From Streptococcus sp. S5 (GTDB lineage Bacteria > Bacillota > Bacilli > Lactobacillales > Streptococcaceae), in contig NZ_CP139419.1 of NCBI RefSeq assembly GCF_034134805.1, positions 434,001 through 498,000 of the forward strand: a DNA stretch of 64,000 nt, read 5' to 3'. A program made the translations under genes and the position numbers. The notes under the pieces are model-generated. The model saw nothing but the letters and a program-made list of their open reading frames with translations. It had not been told where the DNA came from and searched no databases. Positions 38,458 through 47,048 of this stretch are shown piece by piece; position 1 is the stretch's first letter, and every line of letters begins with the position of its first letter.

Positions 38458-40122
38458 ATGGAAGGAAATGTGAACTGTATCCCGCTTGGGATCCTAGGAT
38501 TGATAGTGGTGATTTGGGCAACCAAATTTCTTACAGCCATCCGCCTCAAGCAAAAGCTGAAGAAGGCTTGGGATGGGGCGCCTTTCTTTCGCAAGAAAGA
38601 CACAGAAGAAAGTTTGATAGATAGTCTGACTTATCCAGCTAAGGGAAGGACGATCGATAGCCAAGTGGATGATCAGACCTGGCATGATTTGGCTTTGGAT
38701 GCGGTCTTTGATCAGCTCAACTATACCCAATCGAGCCTTGGAGCAGAGGCTCTCTATCAAAAAATGCGCCTGCTGGAATTCCAGCCTCAGGACCAGCTTC
38801 ATGACTTAGAAGCCTTCTTTGAAGAGCATCCTGATTTGCGCCTCAAGGTCCAGGTCATTTTCAACCAACTGGGCAAGAAGAACCACAACATGGCGCGGAG
38901 CATTGTCGCAAATCCCGGCAAGCATTATGCAGGTTTACCCCTCTATCTAGCCTTGGCCTGTCTTCCTATTGTCTGTCTCTTTGCCATCCCCTTTGAGCCA
39001 GTCGGTGCCATTACCCTCTTGGTTATCAGTGTGGTCTTTAATATTGTCTTTTCGAGTTTGCGCAATTGGTCCAATAAAATCCGTCTGGACAATGTTAGCT
39101 ATTTGGTCCGCATCTTTGCTTCGGCAGAACGCTTGAGCCATCTAGCCTTGCCACAACAAGAAGAATTGAAGCAAGCGGTCAAACCCTTTAAGAAAACGCG
39201 GATCCTTGCCAGTGTCTTGCAGAGTCCAACGGGGACTTCGGAAATGGAAATTATTCTCCTCTACCTCAACGTCCTCTTTTTACTCCCGCAGATCGCTCAG
39301 GTTTATATTTACAATCAGGTGAAGGCTCATCAAAAAGAGGCCCAGAAGCTTCTGGATCTCCTTGGAGAGATGGAAGTCGCCATTAGTCTCTTGCGCCATA
39401 AGCGGGATCTAGAAGTGGTCTGTGAGCCGGTCTTTATGGAGACAGGTGGCATTGAGGGCGAGACGCTCTATCATCCTTTGCTGTCCAATCCGATTGCGAA
39501 TGATGTGCATTTTCAGAAAAATATGGTCATCAGTGGGGACAATGCCTCCGGGAAATCGACCTACCTTAAAACTGTCGCCATCAATGCTATTCTGGCTCAA
39601 GGATTAGGCTTTGCCTATGGAGAAAAATTAGCCCTTCCCTATGGTCATGTGCTAACGGCTATGGATGTGAGCGATGACATTGAAGTTGGAGATAGTTACT
39701 TCATCACTGAAAGTAAAGCTATTTTACGTATGATTCAGCATCTGAAGAAGTCTGGCTTTCACTACTTCTTTATTGACGAGCTCTTTAAGGGGACCAATAC
39801 CATCGAGCGGATCGGATCAGGTCTTGGGATTGTCCGCTGGTTGGCTGCCCAAAACTGCCTCTACATGATTTCCAGTCACGATATTGAGCTGGTCGCAGCT
39901 TCTGGTAAGGTCAATGATAATTACCATTTTGACAGTCGCTATGTGGATGGCAAGATTGTCTTTGACTACCAGATCAAGCCAGGATCAGCAGTAACCAAGA
40001 ATGCGGTCAATACTCTAGAAAGCCTGCATTATCCAGAGGAGATTACGCAAACAGCCAAGGACTTGATTGACCAGTATGAAGAGACGGGACACTGGTTTTT
40101 GAAAGAAATTGAAAAAGAATGA
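38458..40122 (+). CDS. Membrane-embedded MutS-family ATPase
   Basis: 554 residues. A MutS ATPase domain with Walker A GDNASGKSTYLKT (about residue 360), Walker B FFIDELFKGTNT (about 437) and ISSHDIELV sits at the C-terminal half; the N-terminal half has a transmembrane helix at about 7-25, two more at about 160-200 and a hydrophobic stretch near 270-290. There is no mismatch-binding domain and no Smr domain, so 'mismatch repair' would be misleading. AAGGAA precedes the ATG and the gene is coupled to the CapA-like gene. Function unknown. Confidence 0.85.
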   Translation: MEGNVNCIPLGILGLIVVIWATKFLTAIRLKQKLKKAWDGAPFFRKKDTEESLIDSLTYPAKGRTIDSQVDDQTWHDLALDAVFDQLNYTQSSLGAEALYQKMRLLEFQPQDQLHDLEAFFEEHPDLRLKVQVIFNQLGKKNHNMARSIVANPGKHYAGLPLYLALACLPIVCLFAIPFEPVGAITLLVISVVFNIVFSSLRNWSNKIRLDNVSYLVRIFASAERLSHLALPQQEELKQAVKPFKKTRILASVLQSPTGTSEMEIILLYLNVLFLLPQIAQVYIYNQVKAHQKEAQKLLDLLGEMEVAISLLRHKRDLEVVCEPVFMETGGIEGETLYHPLLSNPIANDVHFQKNMVISGDNASGKSTYLKTVAINAILAQGLGFAYGEKLALPYGHVLTAMDVSDDIEVGDSYFITESKAILRMIQHLKKSGFHYFFIDELFKGTNTIERIGSGLGIVRWLAAQNCLYMISSHDIELVAASGKVNDNYHFDSRYVDGKIVFDYQIKPGSAVTKNAVNTLESLHYPEEITQTAKDLIDQYEETGHWFLKEIEKE

Positions 40123-40144
40123 AAATGAACGAAGGAATTTGTAA

Positions 40145-40861
40145 ATGATCGGTTTAGGAACCTTCTATAATGCCTTAGGAGTTGTATTTGGTGGGCTTTT
40201 AGGACTGCTCATCGGCCAACGTTTGTCAGAAGATTTTCATGAGACTCTTCTGAAAGTGACAGGAGTTGCTGTCTTTGTCTTGGGCATCGCGGGGACCTTG
40301 GAAAAGATGCTGGTGGTGCATGGAAGTCATGTGGAAAGTCACGGCAGTATGATGTTGATTCTGAGTCTAGTGCTTGGGACGGTGCTTGGAGAGCTTTTGA
40401 AGATTGAAGAGGGCTTGGAGCACCTCGGGACATGGCTGAAGGAAAAGACGGGCAATCAAGGTGATACCAGCTTTGTCGATGCCTTTATGACCACGGCCCT
40501 GACCATCTGTATCGGAGCTATGGCGGTGGTCGGAGCTATCCAGGATGGCTTGACAGGTGACACTTCGACCTTGTTGGCTAAGGCTATTCTGGATATGGTC
40601 ATCGTTTTAGTTTTGACCGTTTCGAAAGGAAAGGGTGCGATCTTTGCGGTAGTCCCACTCATGATCCTTCAGGGCTTGATCACGCTTTTGGCCCATTTGA
40701 TCGCACCGATCATGACCCCACAAGCTCTTTCGAATCTCTCACTGGTTGGCTCCAGTCTCATTCTCTGTGTTGGGATCAACCTCATCTGGGGCAAACGAAT
40801 CAAGGTCGCCAACCTCCTTCCAGCAGTGTTGATTGCCATTATTTGGGCTTTTGTTGGGTAA
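40145..40861 (+). CDS. DUF554 family membrane protein
   Basis: 238 residues, about seven hydrophobic segments. GLGTFYNALGVVFGGLLGLLIG at the start and the DAFMTTALTICIGAMAVVGAIQDGL segment mark DUF554 (YdfK/YqgA-like), a putative inner-membrane transporter family of unknown substrate. Only 22 nt after the MutS-like gene with AAGGAATTT before the ATG, so probably the last gene of the CapA-MutS-DUF554 operon. A terminator follows. Confidence 0.88.
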   Translation: MIGLGTFYNALGVVFGGLLGLLIGQRLSEDFHETLLKVTGVAVFVLGIAGTLEKMLVVHGSHVESHGSMMLILSLVLGTVLGELLKIEEGLEHLGTWLKEKTGNQGDTSFVDAFMTTALTICIGAMAVVGAIQDGLTGDTSTLLAKAILDMVIVLVLTVSKGKGAIFAVVPLMILQGLITLLAHLIAPIMTPQALSNLSLVGSSLILCVGINLIWGKRIKVANLLPAVLIAIIWAFVG

Positions 40862-40868
40862 AAAAGAG

Positions 40869-40900
40869 AAGCTAACCGGTAAGGATAGGTTAGCTTTTTT
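40869..40900 (+). terminator. Operon terminator
   Basis: A 9-bp stem (40869-40877 with 40888-40896), 10-nt loop, six T. Confidence 0.85.
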
Positions 40901-40919
40901 GATTGTCCTTGTAGTCTTG

Positions 40920-40965
40920 TTAGAAAAATGAAGATGCTCCGATTAGAAAAATGAAGATGCTCCGA
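40920..40965 (+). repeat. 23-bp tandem duplication
   Basis: TTAGAAAAATGAAGATGCTC plus CGA occurs twice head to tail (40920-40942, 40943-40965) in the gap between DUF554 and the HD gene. Likely a slippage product. Confidence 0.8.
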
Positions 40966-41023
40966 AAAGGAGGGAGTTTTCTTTTTGCAAATATGGGAAT
41001 TCATTTATGTAAAACCTGATTTT

Positions 41024-41032
41024 TGGTATGAT
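41024..41032 (+). promoter_or_regulatory. HD gene promoter (extended -10)
   Basis: TGGTATGAT. The in-frame ATG at 41028 lies inside it, which argues for ATG 41067 as the start. Confidence 0.6.
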
Positions 41033-41066
41033 AGTCGTAATTTCGAATAGGGAGGTTGGGGTCGCC

Positions 41067-41645
41067 ATGAGTGATTTGAATCAGACAGTTGAATTTATTA
41101 AAGAAATCGAGAAATTAAAGTCAGTAACAAGGTTTAATAGAACTCTTGATGGACGGTTTGAAAATAGTGCCGAGCATTCCTGGCAGGGTGCGATAGCTGC
41201 GATGGTTTTGCAAGATTATTATCCTGAAAAATTGAATATGGAAAAGGTCATGTTTCTGTTATTGATTCATGATTTAGGTGAGATTTATGCCGGAGATACT
41301 TGGGTGTTTGATGATGAAAAAAAGGTTCATGCTCATGATAGAGAGCTAGCATCTATAGAAAAAACAATGAGCCTCCTTCCAGAAGCAACCTATTTGAATA
41401 TGAAAAATTTGTGGTTGGAGTTTGAAAAAGGACAGAGTCCTGAGGCAAGATATGCAAGAGTGATTGACGCTTTGGTACCACTGATCAATCACTTGGAAGT
41501 GTCAGAAGTAAATTATAATCCCGATCATATCCGTTCAGAGATGGTATTAGAAAAGAAAAAATTTATAAAAAATGAGTCCAAAGCGTTATGGAAACTGACG
41601 GAAGAGTTGGTTCAGGAAAGTGTAGAAAAGGGATTATATTTATGA
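41067..41645 (+). CDS. HD domain hydrolase (YfbR/HDDC2-like)
   Basis: 192 residues. Metal-binding HD motif: SAEHSWQGAIAAM (His), LLIHDLGEIYAGD (HD pair, about residue 70) and RVIDALVPLINH (Asp, about 135). Relatives are 5'-deoxynucleotidases; the substrate here is not determined. ATG 41067 has GGGAGG upstream at a rather long distance. Codon use is AT-rich compared with neighbours. Monocistronic. Confidence 0.85.
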   Translation: MSDLNQTVEFIKEIEKLKSVTRFNRTLDGRFENSAEHSWQGAIAAMVLQDYYPEKLNMEKVMFLLLIHDLGEIYAGDTWVFDDEKKVHAHDRELASIEKTMSLLPEATYLNMKNLWLEFEKGQSPEARYARVIDALVPLINHLEVSEVNYNPDHIRSEMVLEKKKFIKNESKALWKLTEELVQESVEKGLYL

Positions 41646-41684
41646 TATCACTTGGTCTTTAGTAGCAACTTTCAGACTAAAAGT

Positions 41685-41712
41685 AAACCACCTGTTTTCA
41701 CGGGTGGTTTTG
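41685..41712 (+). terminator. HD gene terminator
   Basis: AAACCACC plus TG (41685-41694) pairs with CGGGTGGTTT (41701-41710), followed by T. Confidence 0.7.
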
Positions 41713-41726
41713 ACTTGCTTGATCTG

Positions 41727-41735
41727 TGGTATAAT
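41727..41735 (+). promoter_or_regulatory. HAD/GDSL operon promoter (extended -10)
   Basis: TGGTATAAT at 41727-41735, right after the terminator. A TTGACT at 14-nt spacing is too close to act as -35. Confidence 0.65.
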
Positions 41736-41781
41736 GGGAACAGATAGTTTGCACCCTATGAAAGGGAAAAGGTTAGATTGT

Positions 41782-42630
41782 ATGATTAAGTTGATTGCAA
41801 CAGATATGGATGGAACCTTATTAGATGAGCGAGGAGAGGTGGATCTTCCGCGTCTGGAAAGGATGTTGGACCACTTGGATCAAAAAGGGATTCGCTTTGT
41901 CATTGCGACGGGAAATGAAATCCATCGCATGCACCAGCTCTTGGGTCCTTTGGTCAAGCGGGTGACCCTGGTCGTAGCCAATGGAGCTCGGATTTTTGAG
42001 GATGATCAGATGATTCTTGGGAAATTCTGGGATCGAGAGCTAGTAGAGGCGGTTCTTGCTTATTTTAAGGGGCGGGAAATCTCAGACCAGCTGGTTGTGT
42101 CAGCTGTCAATGGTGGCTTTGTCAAGGAAGGAACGGTCTTTACAGAGGTTGAGAAATTCATGCAGCCGGAAGTGATTGAAGACTTGTACAAGCGGATGAA
42201 GTTTGTTCCGGAATTGACAGCAGATCTATTTGATCAGGTGCTTAAAATGAGCTTGGTGGTTGGCTTGGATCGTCTCGATCAAGTGAGCCAAGAAGTCCAG
42301 CGGGCTTTTGGAGATCAGCTCATGGCGGTTTCGAGCGGTTTTGGCAGCATGGATCTCTTACAAGCAGGCATTCACAAGGCTTGGGGTCTGGCTCAATTAA
42401 TGGAGATGTGGCAGCTTGATGCCAGCCAGGTCATGGCCTTTGGGGATAGCGGAAACGACATCGAAATGCTTGAAATGGCAGGTCACTCCTATGCTGTGGC
42501 CAATGCAGAAGCAGGAGTCAAGGCTGTTGCCAAACACCTAGCACCGAGCCATCAGGAAGGTGGTGTCTACCAGGTGATCGAAGAGTATCTAGGATTGCCC
42601 CCCTGGGAACAAGTGAAAGAAAAGAATTAG
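41782..42630 (+). CDS. HAD superfamily Cof-type phosphatase
   Basis: 282 residues. HAD motifs: I DMDGTLLD (about residues 9-16), II VIATGN, III Lys in HKAWGLAQL and IV FGDSGNDIEML (about residue 225), with the large C2B cap between. Typical activity is hydrolysis of sugar phosphates or FMN; the substrate is not evident. ATG 41782 starts the family motif region and has AAAGG upstream; the frame is open further upstream through the promoter. Its stop abuts the start of the GDSL gene with no gap. Confidence 0.9.
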   Translation: MIKLIATDMDGTLLDERGEVDLPRLERMLDHLDQKGIRFVIATGNEIHRMHQLLGPLVKRVTLVVANGARIFEDDQMILGKFWDRELVEAVLAYFKGREISDQLVVSAVNGGFVKEGTVFTEVEKFMQPEVIEDLYKRMKFVPELTADLFDQVLKMSLVVGLDRLDQVSQEVQRAFGDQLMAVSSGFGSMDLLQAGIHKAWGLAQLMEMWQLDASQVMAFGDSGNDIEMLEMAGHSYAVANAEAGVKAVAKHLAPSHQEGGVYQVIEEYLGLPPWEQVKEKN

Positions 42631-43263
42631 ATGGCGGTACAACTGTTAGAAGACTGGCTCATAAAGGAGCAGGAGAAGATCGTAACAACCTATCGGGAAC
42701 TCAATCAAGCCCCTCTGAAGGAGCCTGGTTTGATCTTTATCGGAGATTCCATCGTGGAGTATTTCCCCATTCATGAACTATTACAAAGTCCGAAGCACAT
42801 GGTCAATCGGGGAGTGCGAGGCTATAAGACAGATCTCCTTCGTGAACATCTAGACGCCCATGTCTTTGGAACGGCGGTGGATCAGATCTTTCTCTTGATC
42901 GGGACCAATGATATCGGAAAAGAAATTCCTCAAAAGGAAACCCTAGACAATGTAGAAGCGGTCTTACAAGCAATTATGCGGGATTTTCCGCTAACTCACA
43001 TCAACCTGATCTCGGTTCTACCGGTGAGTCAAGAAGAGCGCTACAAGCAAAAGGTCTATGTGCGGACCAATGAAAAAATTCAATCCCTTAACCAGGCCTA
43101 TCGCGAATTGGCCCAAGCCTACCACCAGGTCAGCTATATTGATGTGTATTCGTCTTTATTGGATGAAAAGAGGCAGTTAGCAGAAGCCTATACGACAGAT
43201 GGTCTCCATTTAAGTGTGGCTGGTTACCGAGTTCTAGCCCAAGCTCTGCAGGAGACATTGTAG
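42631..43263 (+). CDS. SGNH/GDSL hydrolase
   Basis: 210 residues. The four SGNH blocks are visible: FIGDSIVEYF (Ser, about residue 40), VNRGVRGY (Gly), IGTNDIG (Asn, about 91) and TDGLHLSVAGY (Asp-His, about 190). Esterase or acetylhydrolase of unknown substrate; no signal peptide, so cytoplasmic. The ATG follows directly on the HAD stop, so translation is coupled. Confidence 0.9.
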   Translation: MAVQLLEDWLIKEQEKIVTTYRELNQAPLKEPGLIFIGDSIVEYFPIHELLQSPKHMVNRGVRGYKTDLLREHLDAHVFGTAVDQIFLLIGTNDIGKEIPQKETLDNVEAVLQAIMRDFPLTHINLISVLPVSQEERYKQKVYVRTNEKIQSLNQAYRELAQAYHQVSYIDVYSSLLDEKRQLAEAYTTDGLHLSVAGYRVLAQALQETL

Positions 43264-43341
43264 AGACAAAATAGGGAGCGAAAAAGCCCAACTAGACAAA
43301 TCTTCAAAGAAAAATTTCAGATTGAAGATAAAGTCTTCTTA

Positions 43342-43479
43342 AAAACTTTCCTTAGGTGAGTACGGACGTCAGCGAACTTCTTTGAAGTTCCATGACTTAG
43401 TTTTGGACCTAAGGTTCCAAAACTCCCGAGTGCTAGAAACAATAGTGTTTCTAGCACTTTTCTCACGGCGGAAAGTTTC
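43342..43479 (+). repeat. 138-bp structured repeat, copy 3 of 4
   Basis: Same length and helices as the other copies. The third hairpin reads GTGCTAGAAAC/GTTTCTAGCAC instead of GTGCCTGAAAC/GTTTCAGGCAC: two pairs changed on both sides, so pairing is kept. Located between the GDSL gene and the copper operon. Confidence 0.9.
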
Positions 43480-43571
43480 AGGAAATATTTGAATGGTTCT
43501 TATAATTGAAATCAATTCTATTTCTTTTTAGATTTCTTTAGATGATTTTTTGTAAAAACAGATTGTCTACC

Positions 43572-43600
43572 TTCCTCTATTTCCAAGAGGAAATTTTTTT
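43572..43600 (+). terminator. Terminator before the copper operon
   Basis: TTCCTCT (43572-43578) pairs with AGAGGAA (43586-43592), followed by a T run. It isolates the copY promoter. Confidence 0.75.
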
Positions 43601-43610
43601 GTCTTTTTGG

Positions 43611-43663
43611 TTGACAAATGTAAATCTTAGGAGTAGAATAGCATCATAAGATTTACAAATGTA
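43611..43663 (+). promoter_or_regulatory. cop operon promoter with two CopY boxes
   Basis: TTGACA (43611-43616), 17 nt, TAGAAT (43634-43639). A perfect cop box TACAAATGTA lies at 43654-43663 and a one-mismatch box GACAAATGTA at 43613-43622 overlapping the -35. CopY bound there would block RNA polymerase until copper displaces it. Confidence 0.9.
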
Positions 43664-43682
43664 GATTTAGAAAGGAGAAGCC

Positions 43683-44078
43683 ATGCAAATTTCCAATGCG
43701 GAATGGCGCATCATGAAAATTATCTGGATGGAAGGCAAGCAGACCAGCAGGGATTTGATCGCCGTCTTGTCCGAGCGCTTTGACTGGTCGAAGTCGACCA
43801 TCAAGACCCTCTTGACGCGCTTGGTGGAGAAAGGCTGTCTGACCAGAGAAAAATCTGGCAAAGCCTTTGTCTACTCGGCTTTGTTGAAGCAGGACCAAAG
43901 TTTAGACTTGGTGGTTGAGGATGTGAAAGACAAGGTTTGCTCAAAAAGAATTGTCCAGGTGCTTGAAAACTTGATTCAGGAGAGTGACTTTACGCTTGCA
44001 GATCTTAATCAGCTGCAGCAGGTCCTGGAAGAAAAGAAAGCTGAGGCTGTCGAAACAGTCCCTTGCAATTGTATGTAA
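43683..44078 (+). CDS. copY: Copper-responsive repressor CopY
   Basis: 131 residues of the BlaI/MecI/CopY winged-helix family (MQISNAEWRIMKIIWMEGKQ; STIKTLLTRLVEKG). The C-terminus ends in CNCM, a single CxC, shorter than the CxCx4CxC of enterococcal CopY but as I recall it in pneumococcal CopY. Represses the operon at zinc-bound state; copper releases it. AAAGGAGAAG precedes the ATG. First gene of copY-cupA-copA. Confidence 0.95.
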   Translation: MQISNAEWRIMKIIWMEGKQTSRDLIAVLSERFDWSKSTIKTLLTRLVEKGCLTREKSGKAFVYSALLKQDQSLDLVVEDVKDKVCSKRIVQVLENLIQESDFTLADLNQLQQVLEEKKAEAVETVPCNCM

Positions 44079-44096
44079 TAGAAAGAAGGAATTTCC

Positions 44097-44468
44097 ATGT
44101 TTGGATTGTTAATTAGTATTGTTTGTTTACTTGGGGTTGCTTTTATTGCTTGGTGGTTCTTTGCAGAGCATGAAAAGGTAAGCGGCCACGCTCGTCAGAA
44201 ATCAGGTTATCAAGAAATTGAAGTCGAAGTCATGGGGGGGTATTCGCCTGAAACCATTGTCCTGAAAAAGAATGTTCCTGCCCGGATTATCTTTAATCGC
44301 AAGGATCCATCTTCATGTCTGGCTCAAGTGATCTTTCCAGATTTTGGCGTTCATGAAGATTTGCCTTTAGGTGAAAAACATGTCATTGAAATTACGCCAG
44401 AAAAAGCGGGCGAATATGGGTTTTCATGTGGAATGAACATGATGCATGGTCAAATGATTGTGGAATAA
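44097..44468 (+). CDS. cupA: Membrane-anchored copper chaperone CupA
   Basis: 123 residues. One N-terminal transmembrane helix (about 3-22), then a cupredoxin-like domain. Copper ligands described for pneumococcal CupA are conserved: Cys74 (SSC), Cys111 and the methionines in SCGMNMMHG. It takes Cu(I) and passes it to CopA. Located 18 nt after copY with AAGGAATTT upstream. Confidence 0.93.
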   Translation: MFGLLISIVCLLGVAFIAWWFFAEHEKVSGHARQKSGYQEIEVEVMGGYSPETIVLKKNVPARIIFNRKDPSSCLAQVIFPDFGVHEDLPLGEKHVIEITPEKAGEYGFSCGMNMMHGQMIVE

Positions 44469-44478
44469 AGGAGTAGGT

Positions 44479-46701
44479 ATGGTAGAAAAACAAAAAGCAG
44501 TTGTGGAAAACGGAGTGCAAAAGATCCGTATTACAGCAGAAAAGGGCTATAGTCCCAAAGAATTTCAACTTCAAAAAGGGATCCCTGCTGAAATCACCTT
44601 CCATCGGGTCAATCCTTCCGGCTGTTATAAGGAAATTTTGTTTGAAGATCAGGGGATTTTAGAGCCTTTGGAAGTCGGTGTGGATAAGGTGATATCCTTT
44701 ACCCCGACAGAAACAGGGGACTTTGAGTTTTCATGTGGAATGAAGATGCAAAAGGGTTCCTACACGGTTGTGGAAAAACGCCGTCGTGTCTTAAGTTTAC
44801 GGGATCGCTTTTGGATTACTAGTATCTTTACCCTTCCTTTATTAATCTTGATGATCGGGATGTGGGCAGGATTTGTCTCCCATCCAGTCAATCGCTGGGG
44901 AAACTTTCTAGCGACAACGCCGATCATGTTGGTAGCAGGAGTTCCTTTTATCAAGAGTGCCTGGGCCTCATTTAAGAAGCACCATTCCAATATGGATACC
45001 TTGGTAGCTCTTGGAACCCTGGTAGCCTATGTCTATAGTGTATTTGCCCTTTTTACTGGTCAGCCAGTATACTTTGAGGCTGCGGGTTTTATCATCTTCT
45101 TTATCCTCTTAGGGCAAATCTTTGAAGAACGGATGCGTAACAATGCCTCCGAGGCTGTGGAAAAATTGTTGGATTTGCAGGCAAAAACGGCTCAAGTTCT
45201 CCGTGATGGGAACTATGTCGAGGTGGCGGCAGAAGATATCCAAATTGGTGACTTGATTCGGGTCCGTCCTGGGGAAAAGATCGCAGTTGATGGGACGATT
45301 GTAGAAGGAAGTACGACCATTGATGAGTCGATGGTGACAGGTGAAAGCTTGCCTGTGGAAAAATCAGTTGGTGATGCAGTGATCGGCTCCACTATCAACA
45401 GCAATGGGACCATTCTCTTTAAGGCTGAAAAAGTCGGTAGTGAGACCCTCTTATCTCAAATTGTGGACTTTGTCAAAATGGCCCAATCCAGTCGTGCTCC
45501 TATTCAAGATTTGACGGATAAGATTTCAGGTATCTTTGTTCCAGTGGTGACGATTTTGGCCATTGCGACTTTCTGGGTTTGGTCCGTGCTTCTGGGCGCG
45601 TCGCTTCAAGAGGCCATGCTCTATGCAGTCTCTGTCCTCATTATTGCCTGTCCTTGTGCCCTTGGTTTAGCAACCCCAACAGCCCTGATGGTCGGAACCG
45701 GCCGTAGTGCCAAGATGGGGGTTCTGATTAAAAATGGAACAGTTCTTCAAGAAGTGCAAAAGATTCAAACCGTTGTATTTGATAAGACAGGGACTATTAC
45801 CATTGGCCAACCACTTGTAACCGATGTTGTAGGAGATGAAGCGCGTGTCTTGACACTGGCTGCTAGTCTTGAAACTTTTTCAGAACATCCACTAGCCCAA
45901 GCGGTGTTATCCCAAGCAGAAGAAAAAGGTTTGGTGTTATCCCCTGTGGAAAACTTCCAAGCGATTGAAGGAAAAGGGGTCCAAGGTCAGATCGACCAGC
46001 AGTTGGTGACCTTGGGAAATGGCAAACTTCATGACGGGACAGCGATGGATCCGGAGCTTGAAAAACGGATGGTAGAGTTGCAAGAGCAGGCCAAAACAGT
46101 GATCAGTTTGTCTGTGGATGGGCAAGTGATTGGCTTGATTGCCATTCAAGATGCTCCGAAGGCCAGCTCAAAAGAAGCGATCAAAAAGCTCAAAGAACGG
46201 GGCTTGAAAACGGTCATGTTAACGGGTGATAATGAACGGGTGGCCCAAGCTATTGCTAAGCAAGTGGGAATTGACACCGTCATTGCTGATGTCCTTCCTC
46301 AAGAAAAAGCTAGCGCCATCCAAAAACTGCAAGAAGATAGCAAGGTCGCCTTTGTTGGAGATGGGATCAATGATGCTCCAGCTCTTTCGATCGCCGATGT
46401 CGGAATTGCTATGGGATCTGGAACGGATATTGCGATCGAGTCCGGTGGCATCGTGCTCACGCAAAATGATTTGCTTGGCGTTGTGCGCGCCTTTGACATG
46501 AGTCAAAAGACCTTCCGCAGGATTTTACTCAATCTCTTCTGGGCCTCTATCTACAATCTCCTTGGGCTTCCAATTGCTGCTGGAGTCTTTGTAGGACTGG
46601 GATTGACCCTCAATCCAGAACTAGCAGGTCTTGCCATGGCCCTTAGTTCTTTGTCTGTTTTGATTAGCTCTCTGCTTCTCAATGTTGCGAAAATAGATTA
46701 A
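44479..46701 (+). CDS. copA: Copper-exporting P1B-type ATPase CopA
   Basis: 740 residues. N-terminal cupredoxin-like domain (about 1-95; SGCYKEILF and [10 protein letters not shown]) resembles the soluble domain of CupA instead of the usual ferredoxin-like metal domain. Then P-type ATPase marks: TGES, the metal site [10 protein letters not shown] (about residue 395), [16 protein letters not shown], and [10 protein letters not shown]. Exports Cu(I). ATG 44479 has AAGGAG upstream. Last gene of the operon, followed by a terminator. Confidence 0.95.
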   Translation: MVEKQKAVVENGVQKIRITAEKGYSPKEFQLQKGIPAEITFHRVNPSGCYKEILFEDQGILEPLEVGVDKVISFTPTETGDFEFSCGMKMQKGSYTVVEKRRRVLSLRDRFWITSIFTLPLLILMIGMWAGFVSHPVNRWGNFLATTPIMLVAGVPFIKSAWASFKKHHSNMDTLVALGTLVAYVYSVFALFTGQPVYFEAAGFIIFFILLGQIFEERMRNNASEAVEKLLDLQAKTAQVLRDGNYVEVAAEDIQIGDLIRVRPGEKIAVDGTIVEGSTTIDESMVTGESLPVEKSVGDAVIGSTINSNGTILFKAEKVGSETLLSQIVDFVKMAQSSRAPIQDLTDKISGIFVPVVTILAIATFWVWSVLLGASLQEAMLYAVSVLIIACPCALGLATPTALMVGTGRSAKMGVLIKNGTVLQEVQKIQTVVFDKTGTITIGQPLVTDVVGDEARVLTLAASLETFSEHPLAQAVLSQAEEKGLVLSPVENFQAIEGKGVQGQIDQQLVTLGNGKLHDGTAMDPELEKRMVELQEQAKTVISLSVDGQVIGLIAIQDAPKASSKEAIKKLKERGLKTVMLTGDNERVAQAIAKQVGIDTVIADVLPQEKASAIQKLQEDSKVAFVGDGINDAPALSIADVGIAMGSGTDIAIESGGIVLTQNDLLGVVRAFDMSQKTFRRILLNLFWASIYNLLGLPIAAGVFVGLGLTLNPELAGLAMALSSLSVLISSLLLNVAKID

Positions 46702-46712
46702 CGAAAATAAGA

Positions 46713-46745
46713 AGTGGTACAGAATTCTGTATCACTCTTTTTCTC
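46713..46745 (+). terminator. cop operon terminator
   Basis: A continuous 12-bp palindromic stem (46713-46724 with 46725-46736, one wobble) followed by CTTTTTCTCTTTT. As the arms abut, the central bases form the loop. Confidence 0.75.
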
Positions 46746-46856
46746 TTTTACCTAGAGCGACGAGGAAAAGAGGAGGTATCAAATTATAGTAAAATACCCT
46801 ATTGTAGGATAGTTTGTGAAAATTTCTCAAAAAGAGCATCTGTTATGGAATAGGGA

Positions 46857-46927
46857 TTGAGCATCTCTGAGCAGATCCTTATACATGTGAATCTCTTTGT
46901 GATAAATTAATACTGTAATCGTTTTGT
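46857..46927 (+). promoter_or_regulatory. spxB promoter region with cre-like site
   Basis: TTGAGC (46857-46862), 17 nt, TATACA (46880-46885). TGTAATCGTTTTGT at 46914-46927 matches the CcpA cre consensus except for one base near the end, and a second overlapping near-match follows at 46925-46939. Catabolite control of spxB is known in related species; here it is inference. The leader would be about 155 nt. Confidence 0.5.
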
Positions 46928-47048
46928 AAATCGTTTTCATGAGAAAAGTCAGAAAAAACTCATTTTCAAGGCGAGATGATCGCAAAGATGAAGTAGAAGC
47001 GCTATGCTGCATTTTAAGGGATCAAAATAGAATTAAAGGAGAGTTAGA

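Noticed and set aside
38458..40122. Mismatch repair MutS
   Set aside because: No mismatch-binding domain, and several membrane spans; only the ATPase domain is shared.
46925..46939. Second cre site before spxB
   Set aside because: It needs a one-base insertion to match the consensus; kept only as a remark.
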